From the NCBI GenBank assembly GCA_009788065.1, contig WQSF01000006.1, forward strand, positions 1 to 60,383: a DNA stretch of 60,383 nt. The letters are read 5' to 3'. Made by a program: the position numbers and the translations under genes. Source of the stretch: Treponema sp. Lineage in GTDB: Bacteria; Spirochaetota; Spirochaetia; Treponematales; Breznakiellaceae. Shown here piece after piece: positions 51,232-58,846 of the stretch. The notes beneath the pieces are model-generated. The model worked only from the letters and a program-made list of their open reading frames with translations, was not told the DNA's origin and made no database searches. Within the stretch, counting starts at the first letter, position 1. Each line of letters opens with the position of its first letter.

Positions 51232-51726
51232 ATGAACAGGAAGGCAGCATTTCCGGGTTCTTTTGACCCCCCCACATCCGGGCACATCAACATAATCCGC
51301 CGCGCAGCGTCTATTTTTGACGAATTAGTGGTGATTGTTGCTGAAAACCGGCAAAAAAAGTATCTTTTTTCGGCTGAAGAACGGGCTTCCATGGTCCGTG
51401 AACTGGTAACAGACCGTAAAAATGTCACCGTTACCACCTGCGACCACTTAATTGTGGACTATTTAAAGAAAACGAACATCAATTTGCTTGTTCGCGGGGT
51501 TCGCGGAGTAGAGGATTTCTCTTATGAATTCGAACTTTCGATGATGAACAGAACCCTTGACCCTCAAATTGAGACGATTTTTATGACAACCGACCCTGAA
51601 TTTTTCGTTCTTAGATCCTCGTCGATTAAAGAACTCGCTTCTTTTAACGGGAATCTTCATGGAATGGTGCCTCCGCTGGTTGCCAAAGCCTTGAAAGAAA
51701 AGTATGATAAGATAAGAGATCGATAG
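51232..51726 (+). CDS. coaD: Phosphopantetheine adenylyltransferase
   Basis: CoaD transfers an AMP group from ATP to 4'-phosphopantetheine, the fourth step of coenzyme A synthesis. The 164-residue length fits the hexameric bacterial enzyme. The N-terminal motif [19 protein letters not shown] (about 6-24) carries the Ser/Thr-x-G-H nucleotidyl site. [15 protein letters not shown] (about 85-99) and the ISSS/RSSS-type motif [12 protein letters not shown] (about 128-139) are also present. The weak promoter TTGATT/TATATG ends 8 bases before the ATG and no Shine-Dalgarno site is visible. It is divergent from the lipoprotein operon. rpmF and acpP lie downstream with a separate promoter. Confidence 0.93.
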   Translation: MNRKAAFPGSFDPPTSGHINIIRRAASIFDELVVIVAENRQKKYLFSAEERASMVRELVTDRKNVTVTTCDHLIVDYLKKTNINLLVRGVRGVEDFSYEFELSMMNRTLDPQIETIFMTTDPEFFVLRSSSIKELASFNGNLHGMVPPLVAKALKEKYDKIRDR

Positions 51727-51739
51727 TCAGATATTAATA

Positions 51740-51806
51740 TTGACAGATTTCAAATTGACAATATCTATAAAAATGTCTTGACATTAAATATGGATTTTGC
51801 TAATAT
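51740..51806 (+). promoter_or_regulatory. Promoter cluster of rpmF-acpP-rnc with three TTGACA boxes
   Basis: TTGACA occurs at 51740, 51755 and 51778. The last has a 17-bp spacer and TAATAT (51801-51806), predicting a start near 51813 and a 20-base leader with AGAGG before the rpmF ATG. The first may pair with an AT-rich TCTATA near 51764. Several promoters would suit a ribosomal protein operon under growth control. Confidence 0.6.
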
Positions 51807-51832
51807 TACAAATTAGAATAAGAGGTTAGATT

Positions 51833-52021
51833 ATGGCAGTACCAAGAGGTAAAACATCAAAAGCCAGGACGAGCCGTCGGCAGTCCATTAACATGAAACT
51901 TACCGCTCCTACAATGATAGATTGCAGTACGTGCGGTAATAAGGTTCTTTTGCACCGTGTTTGTCCAAAATGCGGCTTTTACCGGGGTAAGCAGGTAATC
52001 GTACCGAATTCCAAAGTATAA
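51833..52021 (+). CDS. rpmF: 50S ribosomal protein L32
   Basis: This 62-residue ribosomal protein begins MAVPRGKTSKARTSRRQS, the standard L32 start, and has a zinc ribbon with Cys pairs in DCSTCGNK and RVCPKCGFYRG. Keeping all four cysteines means it is the zinc-binding form rather than a zinc-independent paralogue. AGAGG precedes the ATG. acpP follows after 15 bp and rnc after that, the common rpmF-(fatty acid)-acpP-rnc type of arrangement without the fab genes. Confidence 0.97.
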   Translation: MAVPRGKTSKARTSRRQSINMKLTAPTMIDCSTCGNKVLLHRVCPKCGFYRGKQVIVPNSKV

Positions 52022-52036
52022 CTTAAGGGGAGAAAA

Positions 52037-52279
52037 ATGGAAGAATCACAGTTGTTTGAAGAAATTAAAAAACTCATCGCGGACAAGCTGGGAGTCGATG
52101 TAGAAAAAATTAAGATGGAATCATCATTCCGTCAGGATCTTGGCGCTGACAGCCTTGATACCTATGAACTGGTCTACGCTATTGAGGCAAAAATGGGCAT
52201 AGAAATTCCCGATGATAAAGCCAATGAATTTGAAACGGTGAAGGACGCGTACGACTATATTAAATCTCAACAAGCATAA
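52037..52279 (+). CDS. acpP: Acyl carrier protein
   Basis: ACP carries growing acyl chains during fatty-acid synthesis. The 80-residue length is normal. The phosphopantetheine attachment Ser is in DLGADSLDTYELVY (about residue 40), and the overall charge is strongly acidic. AAGGGG precedes the ATG by 7 bases. It lies between rpmF and rnc. No holo-ACP synthase gene is in the window. CoaD, made from the gene just upstream, supplies the coenzyme A that donates the prosthetic group. Confidence 0.97.
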   Translation: MEESQLFEEIKKLIADKLGVDVEKIKMESSFRQDLGADSLDTYELVYAIEAKMGIEIPDDKANEFETVKDAYDYIKSQQA

Positions 52280-52310
52280 AAACGTTCTCAGTTCCGAAAG
52301 GAAGACGAAA

Positions 52311-52340
52311 CTGGCGGTTTTTCAAAAGGCCGCCGGTTTT
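52311..52340 (+). promoter_or_regulatory. GC-rich hairpin at the rnc start, terminator-like
   Basis: CTGGCGG (52311-52317) pairs with CCGCCGG (52330-52336) across a 12-base loop, and TTTT follows (52337-52340). It begins exactly at the proposed CTG start codon of rnc. It may weaken transcription or translation into rnc, terminate part of the acpP transcripts, or be a cleavage site for RNase III itself, as known for the E. coli rnc leader. Confidence 0.5.
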
Positions 52341-53006
52341 AAATTTAAAAATATAAATCTTTTAAATCTTTCATTTATGCACAGGTCTGTTTCGAATGAA
52401 ACGGGTAATAAAACCAGCAATGAACGCCTTGAGTTTTTAGGCGATTCAATCCTGGGCGCCGTATGCGCAACGCTCCTGCACGAAACTTTTTTGGAAAAAA
52501 GCGAAGGGGAGCTGGCAAAAATAAAATCTGTAGTTGTGTCGGAGAATGTCCTTTCGGATATTGCGCTCAGCCTTCAGATCGATCAGGTTCTACTTCTTGG
52601 CAAAGGCGAAGAATTATCCGGCGGAAGAAATAAAAAGGCGATTCTCGCCGACGCGATGGAAGCGTTAATCGGCGCCCTGTATCTTGACTGCGGTTATAAA
52701 ACCGCTTTTGATTTTGTCAGCCGCTGTATAAAGCCGGAGATTGAAAAAGTAACCGGAACTAATTACTACAAGGATTACAAATCGATATTGCAGGAATACT
52801 GCCAAAGGCAATTCCGCTGTTATCCGGAATATATTTTAACAAAACGCTCCGGCCCTGAACACGACCGCACATTCTGGATGGAAGTAAAAATAGGCGATGA
52901 AATCTACGGAAAGGGAACAGGCAGAAATAAAAAGAGCGCAGAGCAGGAAGCCGCCAAAGCCGCATGGGAAAAGTTAAACGGAGCCGGTTTATTAATAAAT
53001 AATTAA
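52311..53006 (+). CDS. rnc: Ribonuclease III, probable CTG start
   Basis: RNase III cuts double-stranded RNA in rRNA maturation and mRNA decay. The catalytic signature ERLEFLGDSILG and the second acidic helix DAMEALIGALYLD are intact, followed by a C-terminal dsRNA-binding domain (DYKSILQEYCQ to SAEQEAAKAAWEKL). The first ATG in frame (52377) lies inside the conserved N-terminal helix region (the residues before it, FQKAAGFKFKNINLLNLSF, fit the family), so translation must start earlier. Upstream to the acpP end there is no in-frame ATG, GTG or TTG; CTG at 52311 has AAAGGAAG 6 bases upstream. From it the protein is 231 residues, a normal length. The gene overlaps the convergent RNA ligase gene by 4 bp. 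Confidence 0.9.
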   Translation: MAVFQKAAGFKFKNINLLNLSFMHRSVSNETGNKTSNERLEFLGDSILGAVCATLLHETFLEKSEGELAKIKSVVVSENVLSDIALSLQIDQVLLLGKGEELSGGRNKKAILADAMEALIGALYLDCGYKTAFDFVSRCIKPEIEKVTGTNYYKDYKSILQEYCQRQFRCYPEYILTKRSGPEHDRTFWMEVKIGDEIYGKGTGRNKKSAEQEAAKAAWEKLNGAGLLINN

Positions 53007-54007
53007 TCCTTCTCTTTTAAAAGAGCGTCGTTATTCAAAACTTTAAACGACACCGCTTTTGGAGAATTTGAATCGCGCACTACGATGCCTTCTTTATCAA
53101 GACCGCTTGGATATTTGCCTCTTGCTTTTTCAAGCAGGGTTTCAAGAGAATAGTCGAACGCCTCGCCGCGCTCTTCCAGCGGAACCGTTTTAATGCCGAG
53201 TTCCGCGCATAATTTTACAGCATCGTCATATGCCATGTATCTGTTTGATTCGCCGTCTTTAACGTCAAAGACATACCATTCAATTTCGGCTAATCGCAGT
53301 TTGTTTCTCTGTATACCGGGTCCGCAAATCTCTCCTGTAAGTACAATGTTCTTTCCGTATTTCGCAAGTTTTTCTTTTAAACCGTATTTGTAAACAGGCG
53401 TCCAGTAAAGCGCGTCTTGTTCGTCTTTTATTTCCTTGTTTCTGGAACAGCAGCCGATCTTTTCGTCGATATAATAGACAATCCCGGAAGTGCCGTCCAT
53501 TTTTGTAGTTATATAATACGGCTTTCCTTTAAGCTCTTCCAAGAGTTCAAGCGCGGATTGTATGCGGATTTCATCGGAAGCCGGAATTCCGTAAGGACGC
53601 TCTCCTATGATCGAGCCTCCCGCGTTGGCGGTTTCGGGGATATACCATTTTTTTACGTTTAATTTTTCTGTTACATCGGCTCCTTCGGTGCAATCCGCCA
53701 GCTCCGGAAATTTATCCAACGGTATTAAAAGCCCCTGCGATAACTGTCCGCGCATTTTCATTGTTTTTATTCTAAAACCCTGCCCGTTATCAACATTGTC
53801 GCGGAAGGAAGAGGCGCGTAAAAATTCATAACGCTCATCGACAGGAAGAAAACTGTCAACCTCAAAATAAACGCCCAAGTCTCCTTCCTTAAACTCGCCT
53901 TTTTTTACAACGCATTGCCAGCCCATGATGCATGCAAGTTCCAAAAAATCGGAATCCTGTATAGCGGCGATTGATTTTACTTTTTGAATAGTTACAAGAG
54001 AACGCAT
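53003..54007 (-). CDS. RNA ligase of the DraRnl (Rnl5)-like family
   Basis: This 334-residue protein matches the layout of the Deinococcus RNA ligase DraRnl (342 residues): an N-terminal OB-like domain (about 1-120; VKKGEFKEGDLGVYFEVDSFLP, shortened here to FKEGDLGVYFEVDSFLP) and a nucleotidyltransferase domain. Motif I is TTKMDGTSG with the Lys that takes AMP (near residue 167). Later motifs are EWYVFDV (III), EGIVVR (IV) and SFKVLN (V). It should seal RNA ends or nicks with a 3'-OH and 5'-phosphate. AGGAGG precedes the ATG. It lies 22 bp after the CCA-adding enzyme gene on the same strand, suggesting an RNA-repair operon. Convergent rnc overlaps it by 4 bp. Confidence 0.8.
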   Translation of the reverse strand: MRSLVTIQKVKSIAAIQDSDFLELACIMGWQCVVKKGEFKEGDLGVYFEVDSFLPVDERYEFLRASSFRDNVDNGQGFRIKTMKMRGQLSQGLLIPLDKFPELADCTEGADVTEKLNVKKWYIPETANAGGSIIGERPYGIPASDEIRIQSALELLEELKGKPYYITTKMDGTSGIVYYIDEKIGCCSRNKEIKDEQDALYWTPVYKYGLKEKLAKYGKNIVLTGEICGPGIQRNKLRLAEIEWYVFDVKDGESNRYMAYDDAVKLCAELGIKTVPLEERGEAFDYSLETLLEKARGKYPSGLDKEGIVVRDSNSPKAVSFKVLNNDALLKEKD

Positions 54008-54029
54008 TTTAAACCTCCTAAATGTTTAA

Positions 54030-55397
54030 TTATCCCCTCTCCTTAAAAATTCTCCCTGCAATCTCTAGTAATTTTTCGGGTGTGTTTTGCGCCGGATCAT
54101 CCAGAACTGTTTCCAGCAGTTCTTTTAAAATAACGCCTAAGATTTTGCCGCCGGGGATGCCCGCCGCCATTAAATCGTTTCCGCCGATTGCGAGATTTTT
54201 AATTGTAAAAGCGCTGCCTTCTTTTAAGATTTTATTTACCCTGTCTACAAGTTTTTCTATTGAACGATAATCAGGATTTCTGCCTGAAAAGCCGTAAATA
54301 TCCGCGCGGCGAAGACGGTAAATATCATCAAGGTTATCTTCTCCTATGCGGGCGATAAATCTGCGGACAGCGGCGTTTGACCATTCGTCGGTGTATAAAA
54401 ACATATGTTCTTTTACAAGATGACAAACCTTGTCAATCACAGCGTTTGGATATTTTAATCTTTCCATTATCGTCCTGTTCATGTCAGCCGAAACTTCTTC
54501 GTGGCGGTAAAATGTATAAACGCCGCTTGTCTTATCAAGTGCGCGTACGTCCGGTTTGCCGATGTCATGAAAAAGAGCGGCTAAACGCAGCTCGCGCGAA
54601 AAATTATTCGCCGCCGCGTAATCGCAGGCGAGCAGAGAATGTCCGAAAACGTCAAATTCATGAAAACCTTTTTGTTCAACGCCGAAACAACGCTCAAGCT
54701 CCGGAATAAAAAGTTTTAAAAGACCTGTTTCGCGCATCAGGTTAAAACCCTGCGATGGAAGAGAAGATGCAAGAATTTTATCGATTTCATCCCGTACTCT
54801 TTCCCATGAAACTTTTTCGCATACCGAAAGCGCGCCGGGAATAGCGTCTAATGTTTCCTGTTCAATTATAAAACCCAACTGAGACGCGAATCGTACCGCT
54901 CTTAACGGGCGAAGCCCGTCTTCATTGAATCTTTGCGCGGCTTCCCCGACACAGCGTATTAATTCCGATTTTATATCTTTCGCGCCGTTGAAAGGATCGA
55001 CAACTTTGCATGATGGAAGGCTAAGGGCGATGGCGTTCATTGTAAAATCGCGCCGTGATAAATCTTCTTCTATGGTTGCGGCGTATGAAACTTTATCGGG
55101 CCTGCGCCCGTCTGAATAATCCGATTCTGTTCTGAATGTTGTAACTTCACAACTTTTATTTTTATACAATACGGTGACAGTTCCGTGTTTGATACCTGTG
55201 GGAATCACTTTGCCTTTATTGCTTCGCATTACAGCGGTAACTTCTTCGGGAGAAGCGTCTGTCGCCAAATCCCAGTCATGTATTTTTTTTCCCATCAGCA
55301 TATCTCTTACGGCGCCACCCACAAGATAGATTTCTTTCCCGGCATTATTAAAAATCGCGGCAATTTCTTTTAAAACAGGATCAATATTCTTTGTCAA
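54030..55397 (-). CDS. cca: CCA-adding tRNA nucleotidyltransferase with HD domain
   Basis: This 455-residue class II nucleotidyltransferase should add or repair the tRNA 3'-CCA. The head domain has YLVGGAVRDMLMGKKIHDWDL (core GGAVRDMLMGKKIHDWD) with the metal Asp pair, then EEDLSRRDFTMNAIAL and EDGLRPLRAVRFASQLGF (core LRPLRAVRFA). An HD phosphohydrolase domain follows (LAALFHDIGKPD, about 253-264; RHEEVSA). HD-containing CCA enzymes can also remove 2',3'-cyclic phosphate in some bacteria, which fits a repair role. The start is TTG, with AAGGA 8 bases upstream. The RNA ligase gene follows 22 bp downstream. Its relative at 47839-48960 lacks the HD domain and is PcnB-like. Confidence 0.88.
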   Translation of the reverse strand: MTKNIDPVLKEIAAIFNNAGKEIYLVGGAVRDMLMGKKIHDWDLATDASPEEVTAVMRSNKGKVIPTGIKHGTVTVLYKNKSCEVTTFRTESDYSDGRRPDKVSYAATIEEDLSRRDFTMNAIALSLPSCKVVDPFNGAKDIKSELIRCVGEAAQRFNEDGLRPLRAVRFASQLGFIIEQETLDAIPGALSVCEKVSWERVRDEIDKILASSLPSQGFNLMRETGLLKLFIPELERCFGVEQKGFHEFDVFGHSLLACDYAAANNFSRELRLAALFHDIGKPDVRALDKTSGVYTFYRHEEVSADMNRTIMERLKYPNAVIDKVCHLVKEHMFLYTDEWSNAAVRRFIARIGEDNLDDIYRLRRADIYGFSGRNPDYRSIEKLVDRVNKILKEGSAFTIKNLAIGGNDLMAAGIPGGKILGVILKELLETVLDDPAQNTPEKLLEIAGRIFKERG

Positions 55398-55466
55398 TTG
55401 ATTTTTCCTTCTTTGATAAGTATACTACATTAATTATGCAAAGAAATCTTGCAAAGACGCCAAGAA

Positions 55467-55513
55467 CGCAGAGGACGCAAAGTTATTAACTTAGCGATCT
55501 TTGCGCCTCTGCG
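55467..55513. repeat. Interspersed palindromic repeat (CGCAGAGG...CCTCTGCG type)
   Basis: CGCAGAGG-A-CGCAAAG (55467-55482) pairs with CTTTGCG-CCTCTGCG (55499-55513): 15 bp with one bulge around a 16-base loop. The left flank also has GCAAAGACGCCAAG-type repeats. Similar CTTTGCGNCTCTGCG elements occur in many bacterial genomes as dispersed repeats, as I recall. It sits between the divergent cca and thiN genes. Confidence 0.65.
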
Positions 55514-55531
55514 AGAAAAAAGGGTAATAAC

Positions 55532-56179
55532 TTGTTAGGTATAATTTTTACAGGTGCTCAGGCTCCAGAGGCGCGAATTATAAAACAACTTCTTGAGACT
55601 GAGGCGAAAGGCGCTCTTGTAATTGCCGCCGATTCTGGGCTTGCGGCAGCGCAGGATGCCGGAGTTAAACCTGATTGGGCTGTAGGTGATTTTGATTCGC
55701 TTGATGATGAATCGCGGCTTTCTGAGGTAGCGAAAGAGCGCCTGATTCGTTACGAGCGCGACAAGGATTATACCGATACCGAACTGGCTTTTTCGCTTGC
55801 AATAGAAAAAGGATGCGGCGAGATTTGGATCATCGGTGGCGGCGGCGGAAGGATTGATCATCTTTTCGCTATTAGATCGCTTTTTGAAAGAGAGTTATTT
55901 CCAAGACGATGGATTACTGACAGCGAGGATATTTTTTGCGTAAACTCAAGCGGAGAGGAGAAAATATTTTCTGTTTGTCTTAAAAAAAACGCGCTTGTTT
56001 CTGTCTTTCCGCTTGGTTCAGGGCCGTGGGATGCGCAAAGCCGAGGTTTAAAATGGCCGCTTTCAAACCTTCCCTGGGATCGCGGATTTTTCGGGTTAAG
56101 CAATGAGGCAGAAGACGGTGATGTTTCGATAACTGCCAAATCAGGAAGATTTATGGTAATATTACCATTAAATTATTAG
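55532..56179 (+). CDS. Thiamine pyrophosphokinase
   Basis: This 215-residue enzyme transfers pyrophosphate from ATP to thiamine, making the cofactor TPP. The catalytic-domain motifs are clear: AADSGLAAAQDAGVKPDWAVGDFDSL (core GVKPDWAVGDFDS, about 44-56), ERDKDYTDTELAF (about 70-82) and IIGGGGGRIDHLF (about 94-106). The C-terminal part (about 130-215) is the vitamin-binding domain. The start is TTG at 55532, with AAAGGG 7 bases upstream. It is followed 9 bp downstream by folD with a GGGAG site, so both cofactor genes are probably one transcription unit. A dispersed palindromic repeat lies just upstream. Confidence 0.88.
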   Translation: MLGIIFTGAQAPEARIIKQLLETEAKGALVIAADSGLAAAQDAGVKPDWAVGDFDSLDDESRLSEVAKERLIRYERDKDYTDTELAFSLAIEKGCGEIWIIGGGGGRIDHLFAIRSLFERELFPRRWITDSEDIFCVNSSGEEKIFSVCLKKNALVSVFPLGSGPWDAQSRGLKWPLSNLPWDRGFFGLSNEAEDGDVSITAKSGRFMVILPLNY

Positions 56180-56188
56180 GGAGATTGA

Positions 56189-57055
56189 ATGTCGGCGATC
56201 ATAATGGACGGAAAAGCGCTAAGTTTAAAAATCCGCGAAAGTGTGAAGGCTGAAGCTTCGGCGTTGAAAGAAAAAGGGATTACTCCCTGTCTGGCTGTGG
56301 TGCTTGTTGGGGAGGACGGCGCGAGTCTTTCCTATGTCAAATCGAAAGAAAACGCGCTTGCGCAAGCCGGGATGGAAAGCCTTGATATAAGACTGCCTGA
56401 AACTACAAGCGAAGAGCAGCTTTTAAAGGTTATCGATGATTTAAATAAAAATAATAATGTTCACGGCATTTTGGTGCAGTCGCCTGTTCCCAATCATATT
56501 AACGAAGATAATGTAATAGCCAGGATCGCGCCTGAAAAAGATGTTGATTGTTTTCATCCCGTTTCTGTGGGGAACATGATTCTGGAAAGAAAAGGATTTT
56601 TACCGTGTACGCCTCACGGGGTTTTGATGTTGTTACGCGAATATTCAGTGCCGGTTTCAGGCGCCAATGTTGTCATTGTCGGGAGATCCAATATCGTAGG
56701 AAAGCCGTTAGCCAATTTGCTGATCCGCCGCGAATACAACGCCACAGTAACAATGTGCCACACGGGAACAAAGGATATTTTTTCTCATACTATGCGGGCG
56801 GATATATTGGTAGTCGCCGCAAGAAATCCCGAATTTATAAAACCGGAAATGATTAAAGAAGGAGCCGCGGTAATTGATGTCGGAATTAACCGCGTTGCCG
56901 ATATAAGAGAAAAAAAAGGTTACCGTGTTTGCGGCGATGTCGATCCGTCGGTCACCGAAAAAGCAGGTTTCTATACGCCGGTCCCAGGCGGCGTAGGTCC
57001 GATGACAATCGCGATGCTTCTGCAAAATGTAATTGAAGCTGCGCAAAGGAGTTAA
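56189..57055 (+). CDS. folD: Bifunctional methylene-THF dehydrogenase/cyclohydrolase
   Basis: FolD interconverts methylene-, methenyl- and formyl-tetrahydrofolate. The 288-residue protein has the catalytic segment SYVKSKENALAQAG with its Lys (about 51-57), GILVQSPVPNHIN (about 94-106), CTPHGVLMLL, the NADP-binding VIVGRSNIVGKPLANLL (about 156-172) and the C-terminal PVPGGVGPMTIAMLL. One oddity: the usual VDGFHP-x-N-x-G reads VDCFHPVSVG, replacing Gly by Cys and Asn by Ser. It follows thiN by 9 bp, with AGGGAG before the ATG, and is followed 2 bp downstream by a small membrane protein gene. Confidence 0.94.
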   Translation: MSAIIMDGKALSLKIRESVKAEASALKEKGITPCLAVVLVGEDGASLSYVKSKENALAQAGMESLDIRLPETTSEEQLLKVIDDLNKNNNVHGILVQSPVPNHINEDNVIARIAPEKDVDCFHPVSVGNMILERKGFLPCTPHGVLMLLREYSVPVSGANVVIVGRSNIVGKPLANLLIRREYNATVTMCHTGTKDIFSHTMRADILVVAARNPEFIKPEMIKEGAAVIDVGINRVADIREKKGYRVCGDVDPSVTEKAGFYTPVPGGVGPMTIAMLLQNVIEAAQRS

Positions 57056-57057
57056 TT

Positions 57058-57438
57058 ATGAATGACAACGAAAATATCCAGAACATTCCCTCGACATCAA
57101 GTTTATCGAAACTCGGTATTACCGCAATCGGTTATACCGCAGGCGGCGTTTTTCTTTTATTGTTAAATTTGCTTGCGCGATTCAGAGGGCTTGGGCTTAT
57201 TGTAGGAGGTCTTGTCTGTCTTGTCGGTATAGGCTCACTTCTCTCAAAAGATCCGGCGGACAGAAAAGCAGGTGTTATAATTACAGCCGCAGGAGCGCTT
57301 GCCGTGCTTTCAAAGTCTGGAATCCCAGCTATAACCGCTATTTCCAGCACTCTTTTAAGCATAGGCGCCATAGGGCTTCTGGTTCTGGGCATTATAAACG
57401 GAGTTAAATTTTTTATCGGTCTTAAAAAACGTTCATAA
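57058..57438 (+). CDS. Small polytopic membrane protein, unknown function
   Basis: I do not recognise this 126-residue protein. After a polar N-terminus of about 18 residues it has four hydrophobic segments (about 22-42, 45-62, 70-86 and 95-118), rich in Gly, Leu and Ile, and ends in a basic tail (GLKKRS). No binding motif is visible. AAAGGAG precedes the ATG; the gene starts 2 bp after the folD stop codon, and the miaB ATG follows immediately after its own stop codon. It is therefore firmly placed in a thiN-folD-this-miaB operon, though the content gives no hint about its role. Confidence 0.6.
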   Translation: MNDNENIQNIPSTSSLSKLGITAIGYTAGGVFLLLLNLLARFRGLGLIVGGLVCLVGIGSLLSKDPADRKAGVIITAAGALAVLSKSGIPAITAISSTLLSIGAIGLLVLGIINGVKFFIGLKKRS

Positions 57439-58785
57439 ATGGCGCATAACAAAAAATATTTTTTTGAAACATACGGCTGTCAGATGAACAGCGCCGAATC
57501 GGCGGCGCTTGCGCTTGTCTGCAAGGAACGCGGATGGACAGAAGCTTTAGACGCTGACGGCGCAGACCTTGTTCTTATTAACACATGTTCTGTAAGATTG
57601 ACAGCGGAGAAACGCACGTTTGGGCGAATTGCCCATTATGCCGGAATTAAAAAAAAACATAAAAAAAATTTTACACTTGTGATTGCAGGCTGTATGGCGC
57701 AAAGGCTTGGCGGGAAGCTTAAAGAAAAATTTCCGCAGGTTGATTATGTGATGGGAACCGGCGCAAGATCGCAATTTCCTTTTATTCTGGAAGCCTCGGA
57801 AAACGGAACAGCCGCGTTATTCGAAAAAACAGAAAAAACTGTTTTCTCTTTTTCAGGTTCGCATCTTGAAGAAGGACAGTTTCGAAGTTTTATTCCAATA
57901 ATGCACGGTTGTAATAATTTTTGCTCTTATTGCATCGTCCCGTATGTGCGCGGCCGCGAAATATCGCGCGATCCTGAAAATATTATGCAGGAAATCCGCC
58001 TTGTGGGTGAAAGGGGAGTGCGCGAGATTACTCTTTTGGGGCAGAATGTAAACAATTATTTTTGGGAACCTGCCGCAGGGAAGACGGGGGATACGGCGGA
58101 TTTTTCCGTGCTTTTAAAAAAGATCGCGCTTGAGGCTGAAAAAACCGCAATAGGACGGATACGCTTCCTATCCGCCAATCCCGCCAATTTTTCGTCTAAA
58201 ACGGTGGAAGCTCTTGCTTCTAATAAAATTTTCTGCCGTCATATACATCTTCCAGTCCAGCACGGCTCTAATAATGTTCTTAAAGCGATGAACCGGGGCT
58301 ACACTGTTGAGCGTTTCTTGGGATTGGTACAGGAAATACGCCGCGCAATGCCAGAAATTACCCTTTCAACAGACATTTTGGTCGGTTTTCCCGGTGAAAC
58401 CGAAGATGACGTTAGCAAAACCCTTAATTTAATGGAGGAAATTAAGTTTCTTTACTCTTATATGTACCATTTTAACCCCCGAGAAGGCACAAAAGCTTTC
58501 GATCTTCCCGACAGGATAGACGAAGAATTGAAAAAAGAAAGGCTTTCCAGAGTTATCGCCCTGCAGAAGAAGCATACCTCAGAGCTGTTAAAGAGCAGAA
58601 TAGGCAGTACAGAAATCGTTTTGGTTGAAGGAATTTCACGGAAAAATGCCGATGAATTAATAACAAGGACTGAAAAAGACGAAATGGTGGCGGTTCCCGG
58701 CCCCAAATCGATGATAGGCTCTTTCGGTAAACTTACCCTGTCAGCCTTGAAGGGAAATACATTCCGAGCGAAGGAAATTTTATAA
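57439..58785 (+). CDS. miaB: tRNA-2-methylthio-N6-dimethylallyladenosine synthase MiaB
   Basis: MiaB is a radical-SAM enzyme that adds the methylthio group at A37 of certain tRNAs. The 448-residue protein has the N-terminal cluster Cys in ETYGCQMNSAES, INTCSVR and IAGCMAQR, and the radical SAM motif HGCNNFCSYCIVPYVRGRE with CxxxCxxC (about 155-173). HIHLPVQHGSNNVLKAMNRGY (core LPVQHGSNNVLKAMNRGY) and LSTDILVGFPGETEDD follow. A C-terminal TRAM domain spans about 385-448. The ATG abuts the stop codon of the upstream membrane protein gene, with no clear Shine-Dalgarno site, suggesting coupling. Its clusters would come from the desulfurase/scaffold pair at 38739-40509. Confidence 0.95.
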   Translation: MAHNKKYFFETYGCQMNSAESAALALVCKERGWTEALDADGADLVLINTCSVRLTAEKRTFGRIAHYAGIKKKHKKNFTLVIAGCMAQRLGGKLKEKFPQVDYVMGTGARSQFPFILEASENGTAALFEKTEKTVFSFSGSHLEEGQFRSFIPIMHGCNNFCSYCIVPYVRGREISRDPENIMQEIRLVGERGVREITLLGQNVNNYFWEPAAGKTGDTADFSVLLKKIALEAEKTAIGRIRFLSANPANFSSKTVEALASNKIFCRHIHLPVQHGSNNVLKAMNRGYTVERFLGLVQEIRRAMPEITLSTDILVGFPGETEDDVSKTLNLMEEIKFLYSYMYHFNPREGTKAFDLPDRIDEELKKERLSRVIALQKKHTSELLKSRIGSTEIVLVEGISRKNADELITRTEKDEMVAVPGPKSMIGSFGKLTLSALKGNTFRAKEIL

Positions 58786-58846
58786 ACCTTCGGTTTATAT
58801 TTATTTATACTGCGCGGTTATTCACCCGCGCGAAAGTGAGGTTAAA

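Noticed and set aside
53012-53025. Self-complementary CTCTTTTAAAAGAG between rnc and the ligase as a terminator
   Set aside because: It has no loop and no GC content to form a stable stem; likely chance near overlapping stop codons.
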